Below are positions 51,778 to 62,874 of a stretch of DNA of 64,000 nucleotides, one piece after another. This DNA is from Centrapalus pauciflorus. Taxonomy: Eukaryota; Streptophyta; Magnoliopsida; Asterales; Asteraceae. The notes below the pieces were generated by a model. It did not search any database and had not been told where the DNA came from. It saw only the letters and a program-made list of their open reading frames with translations. Both the position numbers and the translations under genes were made by a program. The DNA lies in assembly GCA_020465985.1 (NCBI GenBank), contig JAANYP010001173.1:14596-78595 (forward strand), read 5' to 3'. How positions within the stretch are numbered: the first letter of the stretch is position 1; each line of letters begins with the position of its first letter.

Positions 51778-52696
51778 TGTCACACCCCGTTACCCCGGTT
51801 GGCAACGAAGCGCGACGTCGCGGAAGCATAACCATAATCATAACGAACGACCACTATATGGACGTTTTTCAAAATACATCGATAAAACTTTAAAATATAG
51901 TAAGGTTATACATAGTCTGATATGAAGAAAAGAAGATCGCACAATACAGAGATTTAAGTACATAATTAAAGTATTCAAAATAATGCAGCTAAATCTCCTG
52001 GTAGTTTCGAAAATGCATGCGACTCCGTAGGTGCGGAAGCTTGAAAGAAAATACGTCTAAAGGCACACTTGCCTTAATTTCCTGAAAATACACGCTAAAA
52101 TACGTCAACAAAAATTGTTGGTGAGCTCATAGGTTTACACGTAAATCTGACTTGTATGGACAAAAACAATTAAGTTTAAATTTATAAAATTATAAATTCC
52201 ATGTTATGTATTACATATAAACCATCATGCAACCAAAGCTTAATTAAAAATGAGTTTTCCCTGTGCAGTATTCCCATACGTAATACCGTGTGTTAAACAT
52301 ATATGCACTCGCTGTTAGCCGAGTCGAACTAACCTGAATGGAGGACATGACTCCCGATAGATCTATCCACAATATATTCACACTTACAAATAAGTGCAAT
52401 TAACGGTTAATGATATAAGGGCTGATGGAACCACATGTGTAATACATAATAGAAATGAAGTTGTTTTCGTGTACATATGTACTTAGTTGAATTAATCCCT
52501 CATATCTTAAATCGATCGGATTAATTGATTTCCTGATTCATCGCACCGATGAATTTGATTCTAATTGAGTTGAATTTTCTAATAGACATTGTTAATCACC
52601 TTGATTAATTTCTAATGACCAATGATTAGGTTATAGTTGGCTATTAAATACAGATTAGGTCATCGTTGCTAACCTAGTTTTGTGCCGGATGTTACA
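51778..52696 (-). repeat. Gypsy-B 3' LTR (919 bp)
   Basis: On the - strand TGTAACATCCGGCACAAAAC ... GGGTGTGACA, preceded by a purine tract ACAGGGGGAGAC. Related to the Gypsy-C LTR. Confidence 0.92.
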
Positions 52697-52714
52697 GTCT
52701 CCCCCTGTTAAGGG
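52697..52714 (-). promoter_or_regulatory. Gypsy-B polypurine tract
   Basis: On the - strand CCCTTAACAGGGGGAGAC directly before the LTR. Confidence 0.9.
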
Positions 52715-52729
52715 AATTTCGTCCCGAAA

Positions 52730-53857
52730 TTAGCTCGTGTTCTCCATTGCTTGAGTATTTGGGAACAGATGTGGGTATTTTTCCCAGAATTGATCTTCAC
52801 GTTCCCATGTAAACTCAGGACCTCTTTTAGAGTTCCATCTGACTTTTATTATCGGGATCCAGCTGTGCTTTAGTTTCTTGACTTCTCGGTCCATTATTTC
52901 CACCGGTTGCTCAATGAAGTTCAACTTATCATCTAGTTCCAGCTCGTCCATGGGTATAACGAGTGTTTCATCAGCCTGGCACTTCTTAAGATTGGACACG
53001 CGGAAGGTATTATGAACGTTACTAAGCTCTGGGGGCAGATCGAGTCGGTAAGCTACCGGACCAATCCTTTTGGTGATCTTGAATGGTCCGATATAACGAG
53101 GATTGAGTTTTCCTCGTTTCCCAAAATGAATTACGCCTTTCCAAGCCGAGACTTTCAACATTACTTGATCTCCCTCTTTAAATTCCAAATCCTTCCGTCG
53201 AACATCTGCATAGCTTTTCTGTCGATCCCGCGCGATCTTTAATCGGTTATGAATCTGGGCTATCTTTTCTGTAGTCTCCTGGATGATCTCGGGTCCAGTA
53301 ATCTGACTATCTCCTACTTCAGCCCAACAAAGTGGTGATCGACACTTTCGCTCGTAGAGTGCCTCGAATGGAGCGGTCTTAATGCTCGAGTGATAGCTAT
53401 TATTATAGAAAAACTCGACTAATGGCAGGTGCCTGTCCCAACTTTTGCCAAAGTCGATAACACATGACCTTAGCATATCTTCCAAAGTCTGAATCGTCCT
53501 TTCACTCTGACCATCCGTTTGTGGGTGATATGCTGTGCTCATATCTAAGCGTGTACCCAACGTCTCTTGCAACGATTGCCAAAATCTTGATGTGAACCGG
53601 CTGTCCCTGTTTGATATAATTGATACTGGCACTCCATGCCTTGAGACGACTTCTTTAAGATAGATTCGTGTTAACTTATCTATCTTATCAGTCTCCTTGA
53701 TTGGCTAGAAGTGTGCGGTCTTGGTAAGTCGATCCACAATCACCCAAATGGTGTCATAACCTCCAGAAGTCTTTGGCAACTTGGTGATGAAGTCCATGGT
53801 GATATTCTCCCACTTCTATTGGGGTATTTCTTGTTGAACTAACAATCCTGATGGTTT
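52730..53857 (-). pseudogene. Gypsy-B integrase core/C-terminus and chromodomain
   Basis: The open frame 53632-52730 has the late integrase core (SIISNRDSRFTSRFWQ, YHPQTDGQSERTIQ, with the catalytic D and E), the C-terminal barrel (GDQVMLKVSAWKG) and a chromodomain (KVRWNSKRGPEFTWERED). Upstream, 53857-53633 keeps the frame but has stops at KAEH/KPSG, IPQ/KWEN and AHF/PIKE positions. The first two can be explained by C-to-T or G-to-A changes. The product would insert the element and read chromatin marks. Confidence 0.9.
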
Positions 53858-55768
53858 CTAGTGTTCAGCCTTAACTTTTAAACACGTTAAGTACATGCTG
53901 ACATATGTAGCAATGTCAGCCTTCATGTTTGGCCACCAGTACATTCCCTTTAAGTCGTGATACATCTTATCTGACCCTGGGTGAATAACAAATCTTGTTT
54001 TATGCCCTTCATCCATGACCAGCTTCCTCATGCCTCCGAGTTTTTGTAGCCAAATTCTGCCCATGAAGTACCGACATCCATCTGACTTGATTTCAAACTG
54101 CTTATCCATTCCTTTCAAGGCTTCATCCAGTAGATTACCATCCTTGACTGCTTCTTCTTGTGCCTCGCAGACTTGAGAGTTTAGGTTTGATTGTATAGTC
54201 ATGACCAAGGCTCGGACTCTCAAAGGTTTAACTCGTTCCTTTCGGCTCAGGGCATCAGCTACAACATTCGCCTTACCCGGATGATAACGAATCTCGCAGT
54301 CGTAATCGCTAAGCAGCTCCACCCAACGACATTGCCTCATATTTAACTCTTTCTGATTCAGAATAAGCTGAAGGCTTTTTTGGTCTGTAAACACCGTGCA
54401 CGTAGTTTCGTACAGGTAGTGCCTCCATATCTTGAGAGCAAACACCACTGCTCCGAGCTCCAAGTCATGAGTCGTATAGTTCACCTCGTGGATTTTGAGC
54501 TGCCATAATTCGTAAGCAATGACTTTATCCATTTGCATGAGCACACAACCTAATCCATTGTGTGAGGCATCACAGTAGACCACAAAATTTTCTGTCCCTT
54601 CAGGTAAGGACAGAATTGGTGCACTACACAATCTTTGTTTTAACTGTTGAAATGTCTTTTCCTGCTCTTCACCCCAGTTATACTTCACATCTTTCCGAGT
54701 CAGCTCCGTTAGGGAACCTGCTATCTTTGAGAAGTTTTTAATAAATCGCCTATAATAACCGGCAAGTCCTAGAAATTGGCAGATTTCCGTGGGAGTTCTA
54801 GGAGTTGCCCAGTTCTTTATGGCCTCGATTTTCGATGGGTCAACTTGGATTCCCTGGCAGTTGATCACATGCCCAAGGAATTTAACTTCTCGCAACCAAA
54901 ATTCACACTTTGAAAATTTGGCGTATAACTGTTCCTTCTCTAACAACTCCAAGATCAGCTTGAGATGTTGTTCGTGCTCCTCCTTATTTCTGGAATAGAT
55001 TAGGATATCGTCTATGAACACTATTACAAATTTGTCCAAATACGGTTTACACACTCGATTCATGAGGTCCATGAATACGGCTGGTGCGTTGGTCAAACCG
55101 AATGGCATCACCTGAAATTCGTAATGTCCATAACGAGTTCTGAACGCTGTCTTGGGAATGTCTTCCTCTCGAACCCTTACTTGATGATAACCGGATCGAA
55201 GATCAATCTTAGAGTAGAAGCTAGATCCCTGAAGTTGGTCAAATAGATCGTCAATCCTGGGAAGGGGGTAGCGGTTCTTTATCGTTAACTTATTTAGCTC
55301 TCGGTAGTCTATGCACATTCTGAAGGATCCGTCTTTCTTTTTCACAAATAAGACCGGAGCTCCCCAAGGTGAGGAACTTGGTCAAATGAATCCTTTATCC
55401 ATCAACTCTTGTAGTTGATTGGATAGCTCTTGCATTTCAGAAGGAGCGAGTCTGTATGGGGCTCTTGCGACCGGTGCAGCTCCCGGCACCAAGTCGATTT
55501 GGAACTCCACTTGCCTAGTTGGCGGAAGCCCAGGAAAATCTTCTGGGAAGACCTTCGGATAGTCATAAACCACTGGAATATCCTCGAGTCGTTTCTCCTC
55601 CGACTCTTTTTCTGCAATCTGTACTAGTACTGCATGGCAACCTTTTCTAAGGCATTTTAATGTCCTTAGGCCGGATATGACATTCAGCTGACGGTTCTTT
55701 CTTTCCCTTTGGACTGTTAGGACCTTCTTCTTATGGAGTGGTATCCGTACCACTTTCTTACCGCACAA
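53858..55768 (-). pseudogene. Gypsy-B RT, RNase H and integrase zinc-binding part
   Basis: All in one - strand frame with one internal stop (FI, then TGA, then PSSSPWG, near 55381). Protease end and linker: VFPEDFPGLPPTRQVEF. RT: CIDYRELNKLTIKNRYPLP, YHQVRV, MPFGLTNAPAVFM and the catalytic FIDDILIYS. RNase H: YCDASHNGLG, ELGAVVFALKIWRHYL, TDQKSLQ. Then the integrase HHCC region (HPGSDKMYHDLK, YWWPNMKADI, and a C near 53870). The core is long and otherwise undamaged, so this copy is young relative to its neighbours. Confidence 0.93.
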
Positions 55769-55787
55769 AATCTCGGCATGATTGTGT

Positions 55788-56696
55788 GACTACCAATCCA
55801 TTCCAATTAATATATCAAAACTTCTGAGTTCTATAGGCATCAAGTCTATCTTAAAGGGGTGATCTGCCAACTTCGGCGTGCATTCCTCAATAATACTATT
55901 TGCCTTTATTATTTTGCCGTCAGCTAGCTCTATAGTATAAGAGTTGTCTAAGGGAAAAGGAGTGGCATTCAATTGCTTACTAAACTTATCAGATATAAAG
56001 CTCCTATCAGCCCCAGTATCAAAGAGTACGTAAGCGTAAATGTCATTTAAAAGATACGTACCTGATACCACATGGGGATCCTGACGAGCGTCACCTGCTC
56101 CTAATACAAAAGCTCTCCTCTGAGCTCCTCCACCATTTTTCAACCTTGGGCACTCTCTCCTGAAGTGCTCGGCAGCTCCACATTCATAGCAGCCTCTCTG
56201 ATTGCCGCCGTTGTTACCCGGGGTACCAAATTTACAGTCCTTGGCCAAATGACCAAGACGTTTGCACTTTCCACAAGGGGTTGGGCGGGGACCTTTGTTG
56301 TAATGGTAGGTGCATTGGGTGCAGAAAGGCTTTGTATCTATGTAGCCTTTCCTGGTCTCGACTCCCACTACGTAAGCCTTGATGGTTTCGGGCTTCTTGG
56401 ATTGAGGGCCCGAATTCTTCCCAGACTTGTCCTCCCATTTTCTCTTGTTTTCCCTAGCTTTGGCCTCGTTTCTCCGAGACACTTGATCCATAAGGTTTTT
56501 GGCCATTCGGATGGCGTCCTGAATGGTGGTTGGGTTGGAGGTAGTGACATTGCCTTAAATTTGAGGGGCGAGTCCCCAAATGTAGCGCTCGATACGCTTG
56601 TACTCTGGGGTGACCATCTGGGGGCATAGCAGACTCAATTAATGGAACCGGTTGGTGTACCCAGCTACATCCTTTCCTTTCATAGCCAGATTCCAA
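55788..56696 (-). pseudogene. Gypsy-B gag C-terminus, zinc knuckles and protease
   Basis: Two stops (near 56638 and 56555) interrupt the end of the Gag domain, each at a place where relatives have Q, consistent with CAA to TAA. The open frame 56506-55790 then gives paired zinc knuckles (CGKCKRLGHLAKDC, CYECGAAEHFRREC) and a retropepsin (LFDTGADRSFISDKF, FDILIGMDW). A TAG near 55787 ends it, after which the same frame continues into the RT segment. Confidence 0.9.
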
Positions 56697-56720
56697 AACT
56701 CTGACTCCATCTTCTGTAGT

Positions 56721-57129
56721 TCATTTCTCGGGCAATACTCGTTGGTAAGCTGCATCAATCCCCACAGACTGGGCATACGAGTTCCACCATCTCAGTGCGC
56801 TATCTTGTAGAGTGTGGGTGGCGAATTTCACTTTGTCTCCTTCAACACATCCGCTAACACGGAAGACAGACTCCAATTTTTCAAACCATCGTACCAATCT
56901 GACGGCTCCCTCTGTCCCGTTAAAGTATCGGGGCTTGCAACTCAAGAACCTCTTAATTCCACAACCTTTAGGGTTAATTGGTTTCAGTACCTCCCGTGGT
57001 GCGGCTGGCACCACCATCTCCTTTGGCAGAACTATTTCGGTTGGTCTCCTAAGTGGCTATAGCGGCGGCCACTCTTTGTGCGACTAATTGCTCGATTTCT
57101 ACAGCGTTCATGGCTCTTCTTGGCGGCAT
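56721..57129 (-). pseudogene. Gypsy-B gag N-terminal part (broken)
   Basis: ATG at 57129 (MPPRRAMNAVEIEQLVAQ). A TAG near 57050 and a frameshift follow. 57017-56721 carries the Gag domain (FNGTEGAVRLVRWFEKLESV, ALRWWNSYAQ), then a small deletion or shift near 56735. Confidence 0.87.
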
Positions 57130-57404
57130 TATCTTAAAGTTTAAAGAAAAGCATAGTGTAAGAAGTTGAGTCTTAAAGATTAAATTTTTCTTAAGGCACA
57201 ACACTATAATCATCAAACACAATTTCATAAATAACTTGCAATATTCATTAATCATTCATAACTTTCTTACAATGGGGCGGGTTATTACCCGAAAATTTTG
57301 TCCTATGCTATTACATAATAATTTCCTAATATTACAAAGATAGATGAGGGGTACTAGGTGTGGGAGTGATCAGGGGTCTCTCCCTTCTCCAAATCGTTGA
57401 GGCG
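57130..57404 (-). other. Gypsy-B spacer between upstream ORF and gag
   Basis: AT-rich. Has a small hairpin CGGGTAATAACCCG near 57275. No LTR end or primer site was recognised here, so the 5' LTR must lie upstream of the extra ORF. Confidence 0.6.
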
Positions 57405-58066
57405 CTAAGTCAGCTCCTCGTTCCGAGCCTCGCTTTCGGCTAATCGCTGCTGAAGCTCGTCTAGGCTGTCCTGCTGGATGGCGAGGGCGTGCTGGTTAAC
57501 CCAGTACAAGTTAGAGTTCTGTAACTCCTCCCGCTCTAAACAGGCAGCCAATTCTCCAATATCCTGGTTAAGTAACCGGATTTGGAGATCGTGTCGTGTA
57601 GACCTTGCTACTAAAAGAGGTACAGTCTGGTCGGCCGGCTCCTGAGTGAGCGGTGGGATCGGTGCGGAGGATGGTCCTCCGATCTCAAACTGGGAAGGGA
57701 TTCCTTTCTCTTGTCTCCACTCACGGAGAGTCTCACGTATCCAGTCCCATCTACGGGCGTTTGCCCGTCGTTGCTGGGGTGGGGGACTCGGTTGAGGAGT
57801 CGGGATGGGAATAGACTCCTCCCTCGGTGTGATCACCCTCTTTCGGGGTGTAAACATCATCTTCGGGCCGTTAGGGTAGGGACGGTACGGCTTGAACGAT
57901 GGAACCTCTGGGTGGTATGGGGTGTAGGCGGGGATCACCAGGGGTGGTGGATCCATTCTGGCATCGTCCTCTTCCATTGGTTGCTCCTCGTCTTACTCTT
58001 CCATGGGATCCTCGTCTTCCGAGGGGTCTTCATCCTCAGCTGGGTCCTCCTCAAAAAACACCTCCG
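57405..58066 (-). CDS. Gypsy-B extra ORF upstream of gag (acidic, coiled-coil)
   Basis: Open frame 57977-57405 on the - strand, and in the same frame a further acidic stretch to 58066 beyond one TAA (near 57994). Content: E/D-P repeats, then a P-rich block (PSFKPYRPYPNGPK, TPRKRVITPREE), an R/W-rich patch (RANARRWDWIRETLREW), and a C-terminal coiled-coil-like segment (LLNQDIGELAACLEREELQ, LDELQQRLAESEARNEEL). The true start is cut off by copia E1. It precedes gag in the same orientation, so it belongs to the element or was captured by it. Function unknown. Confidence 0.65.
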
Positions 58067-58417
58067 TGTCAGGATCAAAAATCACTACCTAAGATTAACT
58101 GGTTTGAATAAGTCAGAGTGTAAACCAATAACCTTGTATTGAATCAAAGTCCAATTAAGAAGTTTGCGGAATTACACTTAATTGTTTTAAGAAAAAACTT
58201 TCAGAATAAATAACACATAAATATGATCAAAAATCAAATTTTTTATATTGCCCAAACTTACTGATTACAATCACCACTAATCTGTTTGATTAAACGAAGA
58301 ACACAGACTGTTCTTAGGGTTTTACAACCTTAGAGGCTTGAGAAACTTAATCAGAAAGCAATTACAACTGAAGCACACGATTACAAAATTTGCACTTGCA
58401 GACTTACAATAGAAAAA

Positions 58418-58516
<99 letters not shown>

Positions 58517-58786
58517 CCTTCTGATTTGTTTCCTTGAGGAACTCTAATTTCTCTGGTAGTAGATATGCTTGAATCTTCAAATATAAAACACTTCCTGAAT
58601 TTCAGCACTTTCTGTTGTTAAACTGTTGAGCAGCTTGAACTTTATCTTTTGAGCAGCTTGAACTTTTAACTCTGGCAGCTTGAACTTTTGAACTAGCAGC
58701 TCGAACTTACTCAACTAACAGCTTGAACTTTGTAATTACACAGAAAATCTACTAACAGCTTGGCATACTTCGAATATTTCCCAACA
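58067..58786 (-). repeat. Copia E1 3' LTR (720 bp)
   Basis: On the - strand TGTTGGGAAATATTCG ... GATCCTGACA, preceded by AAGTTAGGGGGAGAT. Contains a 96 bp TA run (58420-58515) and, at 58620-58770, six copies of CAGCTTGAACTT or close variants every 25-30 bases. Confidence 0.93.
58420..58515. repeat. (TA)n microsatellite
   Basis: About 48 TA units in the E1 LTR. The apparent frame through it (Y/I repeats) is a by-product. Confidence 0.97.
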
Positions 58787-58801
58787 ATCTCCCCCTAACT
58801 T
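58787..58801 (-). promoter_or_regulatory. Copia E1 polypurine tract
   Basis: AAGTTAGGGGGAGAT on the - strand, directly before the LTR. Confidence 0.93.
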
Positions 58802-58891
58802 AAATTCTTTACACAAGACTTTAAGTTTTTATACAAATAAGGAAATAAAACAAAGTAGAACTGTTAGCTACAAACTAAGGCATCCAAAAAC

Positions 58892-60459
58892 TTACAATTG
58901 TGAAAGTTTCCGCTTTATTGCCTTTATGAAATCTCTTTTCAACTCCTCTTTATCACAGTGAATCTTCATTGAGCTTATTTGAAGTAGCCAAGCGTTTGGC
59001 AGATTGAAAAATTCAAAATTGTAGAACCTGCTGGATCCGTCTGCAAGCTTGAGTCTATATGTCATTGATTTGGCATATATATCAACCTGTACAATCTTCA
59101 TCTCCTTGGCAGCTTCCATTTCTGCGCTTGTAGACTCTGGATCAAAAATGCTTCTAAGATCTTTTACATTTCTTTGAACCCGTACACATCGAGATCTTGA
59201 ATGGCTAACAGTTCCAATGTGATGCATTTTTGTCAGATCATCTCTGGTTAGCCTTTGTGCCATCTGAGCTAGGCTCTTATATTCTTCTTCTGGACCAGCC
59301 TCTCTCCTAATTACAAAATGATAGTCTAAATCAATGTCATCCATTGATTAGCATACCAGTAGGTAATAGGCGGTTTAGAGAAATCATACTGATCCAGGGC
59401 CTTTTCTATTTCCAGTGCCTATTGAAGTTGTTGTTCGAACGATACTCTTTTAACCTGATCAATCCTTGTTTGTGGAGGAGGATCACTAGCAACAGCTTGA
59501 ACTGGTTCTTGTTGGCATTGGACTTGTTGAGAGACTTTGGCTGCTTCTTGTTTTTTACTTCTCCTTGTCATATAAGGCCTGAAGCTTTTCTATTGGCCAT
59601 GATTGAGCCATTACTCTTGATAGTCCAATTGATGCAGAGAAATTTATCAAAAACCTTCTGTGTTCTGCCTTTGACCACAAACCCTCTTAGATACTCACCT
59701 AAGGTTTCATCATCTTTCATTTGATCATGAGTTTGCTGGTCTAAGAGTTCATCCTGTTCCTCTGCTATTTTCCTTGCTAATTCAGCATCATGAGCAACCT
59801 GGGCTTCTTTAGAAGAGAATTTAATCTTTGGAGATTCAATTAGAATGCCTTTACCCTTATCTCTGGAAGCTGATGCTGTGGATTGGACTGTTGTGGCAAG
59901 AGCCTGAGAACCTTCTTTGATGACAACTCCAGTTGTCCTGATGGGAGCAGCTTGAGTTTCTAGACTAACAGCTTGAGTAGCTGTTGGGTTAGCCTAGAAA
60001 CTGTGACTGTTGGAGAGGAGGTTGAAGCTGTTTGGACTGAAAGAGGGATCTCCTGATTCTCCCCCTTTTTGGATGCATTGGTTTGGCCTGGTGGACCAAA
60101 GACCTTTGCAAGCAGGGTTCGAACCAATTTCTCAAGCTGGATAACTTTGTTTCCACAGAGTGTGAACCCTTGATGAAAATAGTCCAGTCATTGATGTTGG
60201 GCTGCTATAGTCTGTTGCAGAGCTGTGATTTGTGCCCCCTGTGCAGCAATAATGGACTTATAATGTTCCAATATAGCTACAACAGGTTTCAGCTGTTCAT
60301 CCGTTAATGCCATGAGTTGCAGACTAGCCTCAAGATCTTCAAATGAGAGTGGAATTTGAGATCTACCACTGGCAGGAATTCCAGAGGTAGAAACATCTGG
60401 GCCCCTTTGTTCTTGGTACTGGGGACTTCCAGAAGGTGCTTGCACACCCTCTGTTGCCA
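58892..60459 (-). pseudogene. Copia E1 ORF3 (third gene), second half
   Basis: From the N gap leftward on the - strand: a segment with coiled-coil character (LSFEDLEASLQLMALTDEQL, IIAAQGAQITALQQTIAAQ) ending at a stop near 60188, a Q/S/K-rich linker, an acidic helix-rich stretch (about 59690-59850), breaks near 59570 and 59345, then the open frame 59344-58892 with the basic C-terminal region (TYRLKLADGSSRFYNFEF, KRDFIKAIKRKLSQL). This last part corresponds to the end of the third genes in Copia-1 and Copia-2. Its N-terminal half is lost in the gap. Function unknown, no membrane segment seen. Confidence 0.72.
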
Positions 60460-60488
60460 NNNNNNNNNNNNNNNNNNNNNNNNNNNNN
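60460..60488. other. Assembly gap (29 N)
   Basis: Joins RT (right side, ending after YGLHQPPEHGM on the - strand) to the middle of ORF3 (left side). The missing part should hold the YVDD catalytic motif, RNase H, the spacer and the ORF3 start, several kilobases in the other elements. Confidence 0.97.
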
Positions 60489-62820
60489 CATACCATGCTC
60501 TGGGGGTTGGTGAAGACCATAGAGAGCTTTGTCTAGCTTGTACACCCTGTCTGGATACTTGTAGTCTTCAAAACCAGGAGGTTGACACACATACACTTCC
60601 TCTTCAATTGTCCCATACAAGAAAGCAGACTTAGCATCCATTTGATACACTTTAAAGCCTTTGAAACTTGCATATGCTAGAAACAGTCTGATGGCTTCAA
60701 TTCTTGCTACTGGAGCAAAGACATCATCATAATCTATTCCTTCTTCTTGAGTGTACCCTTGTGCTACTAGTCTTGCTTTGTTCTTGATGACTATCCCTCT
60801 ATCATCCTTCTTGTTTCTGAACACCCATCTTGTACCTATTGCTCTCTTACCTTTAGGAAGATCCACTAGAGTCCATACATTCTGAATTTTGAACTGTAAA
60901 AGCTCTTCTTGCATAGCTTTAATCCAGGATGAATCTTTTAATGCTTCTGATGCCTTTTTAGGTTCCAATTGAGACATGAAACAGGCATGTTCAAAAGCAG
61001 CTAGACTGAATTCAGGAACTGCTAGTTCAGCAGCAGCAGTCTCATTTTGAACCATTTTCCTTGTTTGAACAGGAGTGCTTGGATCACCCAGTATTTGATT
61101 GAGAGGGTGATACTTATGAACTCTTAGTGTGGGCTCTCTATCTGTTTGAAAGGAAGTTCCAAGGTTTGTATCATCTCCATCAGAACCAGTGAATGGTTCA
61201 GTTTCTGAAACAGCTTGACTTGAATCTGGGACTGTTTCCTGTTGTGTTGGAGCTGTTCTTTCAGAACTTTGGAGTGGCACTTCAGTGTCTGGATTTGTAT
61301 CATTCAGGACCCCTGGAGGATCACAAGACAGAAGTGGTAGAGTGGTGAAATCATCCAAACTTGTTGAATCTGCAGCAGTCTGAGACTTTGTGCCAACAGC
61401 ATGAGAAATTGTATTGGCAGCATGAGAATTTGTGTTAGCAGCTTCAACCCTGTATGCATCAGCTTCTGTAGTATACTCAACAAAGCTCAGAGAATTTGTT
61501 AGTGAATCTAAATCAAACAACCAATCAGGACCAGTGCCTTTGATATTAGCAGTATTTTCATTAAATTCAACATTGGCACTTTCTTCAATTGTTTTAGACA
61601 CACTGTTGTATACTCTATAGGCTTTGCTTTGAGTTGAGTATCCTACAAAGAATCCTTCTTCAGCTTTACTCTCAAACTTCCCTAAGTGAGTCTTAGTGTG
61701 AAGGATAGTACATGGGCATCCAAAGGGCTTGAAGAAAGCTATTAGGGGACTTCTGTTATGGAATAACTCATAGGGAGTTTTTCCTTGAGATTGGACAACT
61801 TGAACCCTATTTAGAACATAACAGGCTGTATTAACAGCTTCTGCCCAGAAAGTCATTGGCAGATTTGAATCAGCTAGCATTGTTCTAGCAGCCTCAATTA
61901 ATGTTCTATTCTTTCTTTCAGCTACACCATTTTGCTGTGGTGTTCTTAGTGCACTATATTGTCTAGCAATTCCTTTGGACTCACAGAAACTGTTTAGAAT
62001 TTGATTTTTAAATTCAGTTCCATTGTCTGATCTTATCACCTTAACTTTGGAATTGGATTGGTTTTCTATCTTAAGAATAAAAGACTTAACTAGCTCAGCA
62101 GTTTCATCTTTGGACCTAAGAAAGTAAACCCAAGTAAATCTGGTGAAATCATCAACAATGACTAAACAGTATGCCCTTTTATTCAAACTCAAAACAGATG
62201 TTGGACCAAATAGATCCATATGTAGCAACTGAAGAACAGATGAAATTGAATTTACTTCTTTGGGCTTATGAGAAGTTTTGTGTTGCTTACCTTTAAGACA
62301 TGCTACACAATGATCATCACAAATGAACTCCTTTTGTGGTAATCCTCTTACCAGATTCTTTTTAACTAAAGCATTCATGGACTTCAAGTTCATGTGACAC
62401 ATCCTTCTATGCCAAAGAGCAGACTCATTTGATGATGCTTTGGATATTAAACAGCTTAAAGTATTTGATTTAGTCAAGAAAGCTGTGTCCAGGCAGTAAA
62501 CATTGTCCTTTCTTGGTGTTCTAAGTAAAACAAGATTTTCAGGAATTTTGAAATCCTTTGATAGAACAATGCACTCAGAATCTGTGAACAGAACAATGTT
62601 TTGTTTGTCACAGATTTGAGAGACACTCAATAAATTGTACTTAAGCTGTTCAACATACAGAACATCATGGAATGTCATGTTGCCTGCATTAACAGTACCT
62701 TTACCTGTAACCTTACCTCCCTTTGAGTTGCCTCCAAATGCAACAAAACCTCCATCAAAACCTTTGAAATTTGAAAAGCATTCAGAATTGCCTGTCATGT
62801 GCCTAGAGCATCCACTGTCC
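60489..62820 (-). pseudogene. Copia E1 protease, integrase and RT N-terminal part
   Basis: The long - strand frame starts in the protease signature (LDSGCSRHMTG; the Met at 62798 is internal). A stop or frame break lies just upstream, near 62822. Then the pre-integrase zinc region (WHRRMCHMNL, CVACLKGKQH), integrase with D of HMDLFGP, D of RSDNGTEF and E of GVAERKNRT, a long S/T-rich linker, and RT to YGLHQ, where the gap starts. The linker contains repeated AAN.SHA units (about 61395-61440) produced by the same CAGC(T/A)TGA sequence that is repeated in the LTR. Confidence 0.9.
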
Positions 62821-62874
62821 AGATGTCATCTTGTTCTATGAGGAGACCTGTGGTTGCCCTGCACAAATAACAGC

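Larger units (their letters stand above)
51778..58066 (-). mobile_element. Gypsy-B: chromodomain gypsy element nested in Gypsy-A
   Basis: Read on the - strand from the right: an acidic/coiled-coil ORF (58066-57405), gag, protease, RT, RNase H, integrase, chromodomain, polypurine tract and 3' LTR (52696-51778). Its upstream part and 5' LTR are cut off by copia E1 at 58067. The left flank GATGG (51773-51777) is the expected half of its target duplication. Confidence 0.92.

Noticed and set aside
60188..60634. Open frames running through the N gap
   Set aside because: The gap length is arbitrary, so frames that cross it are meaningless.
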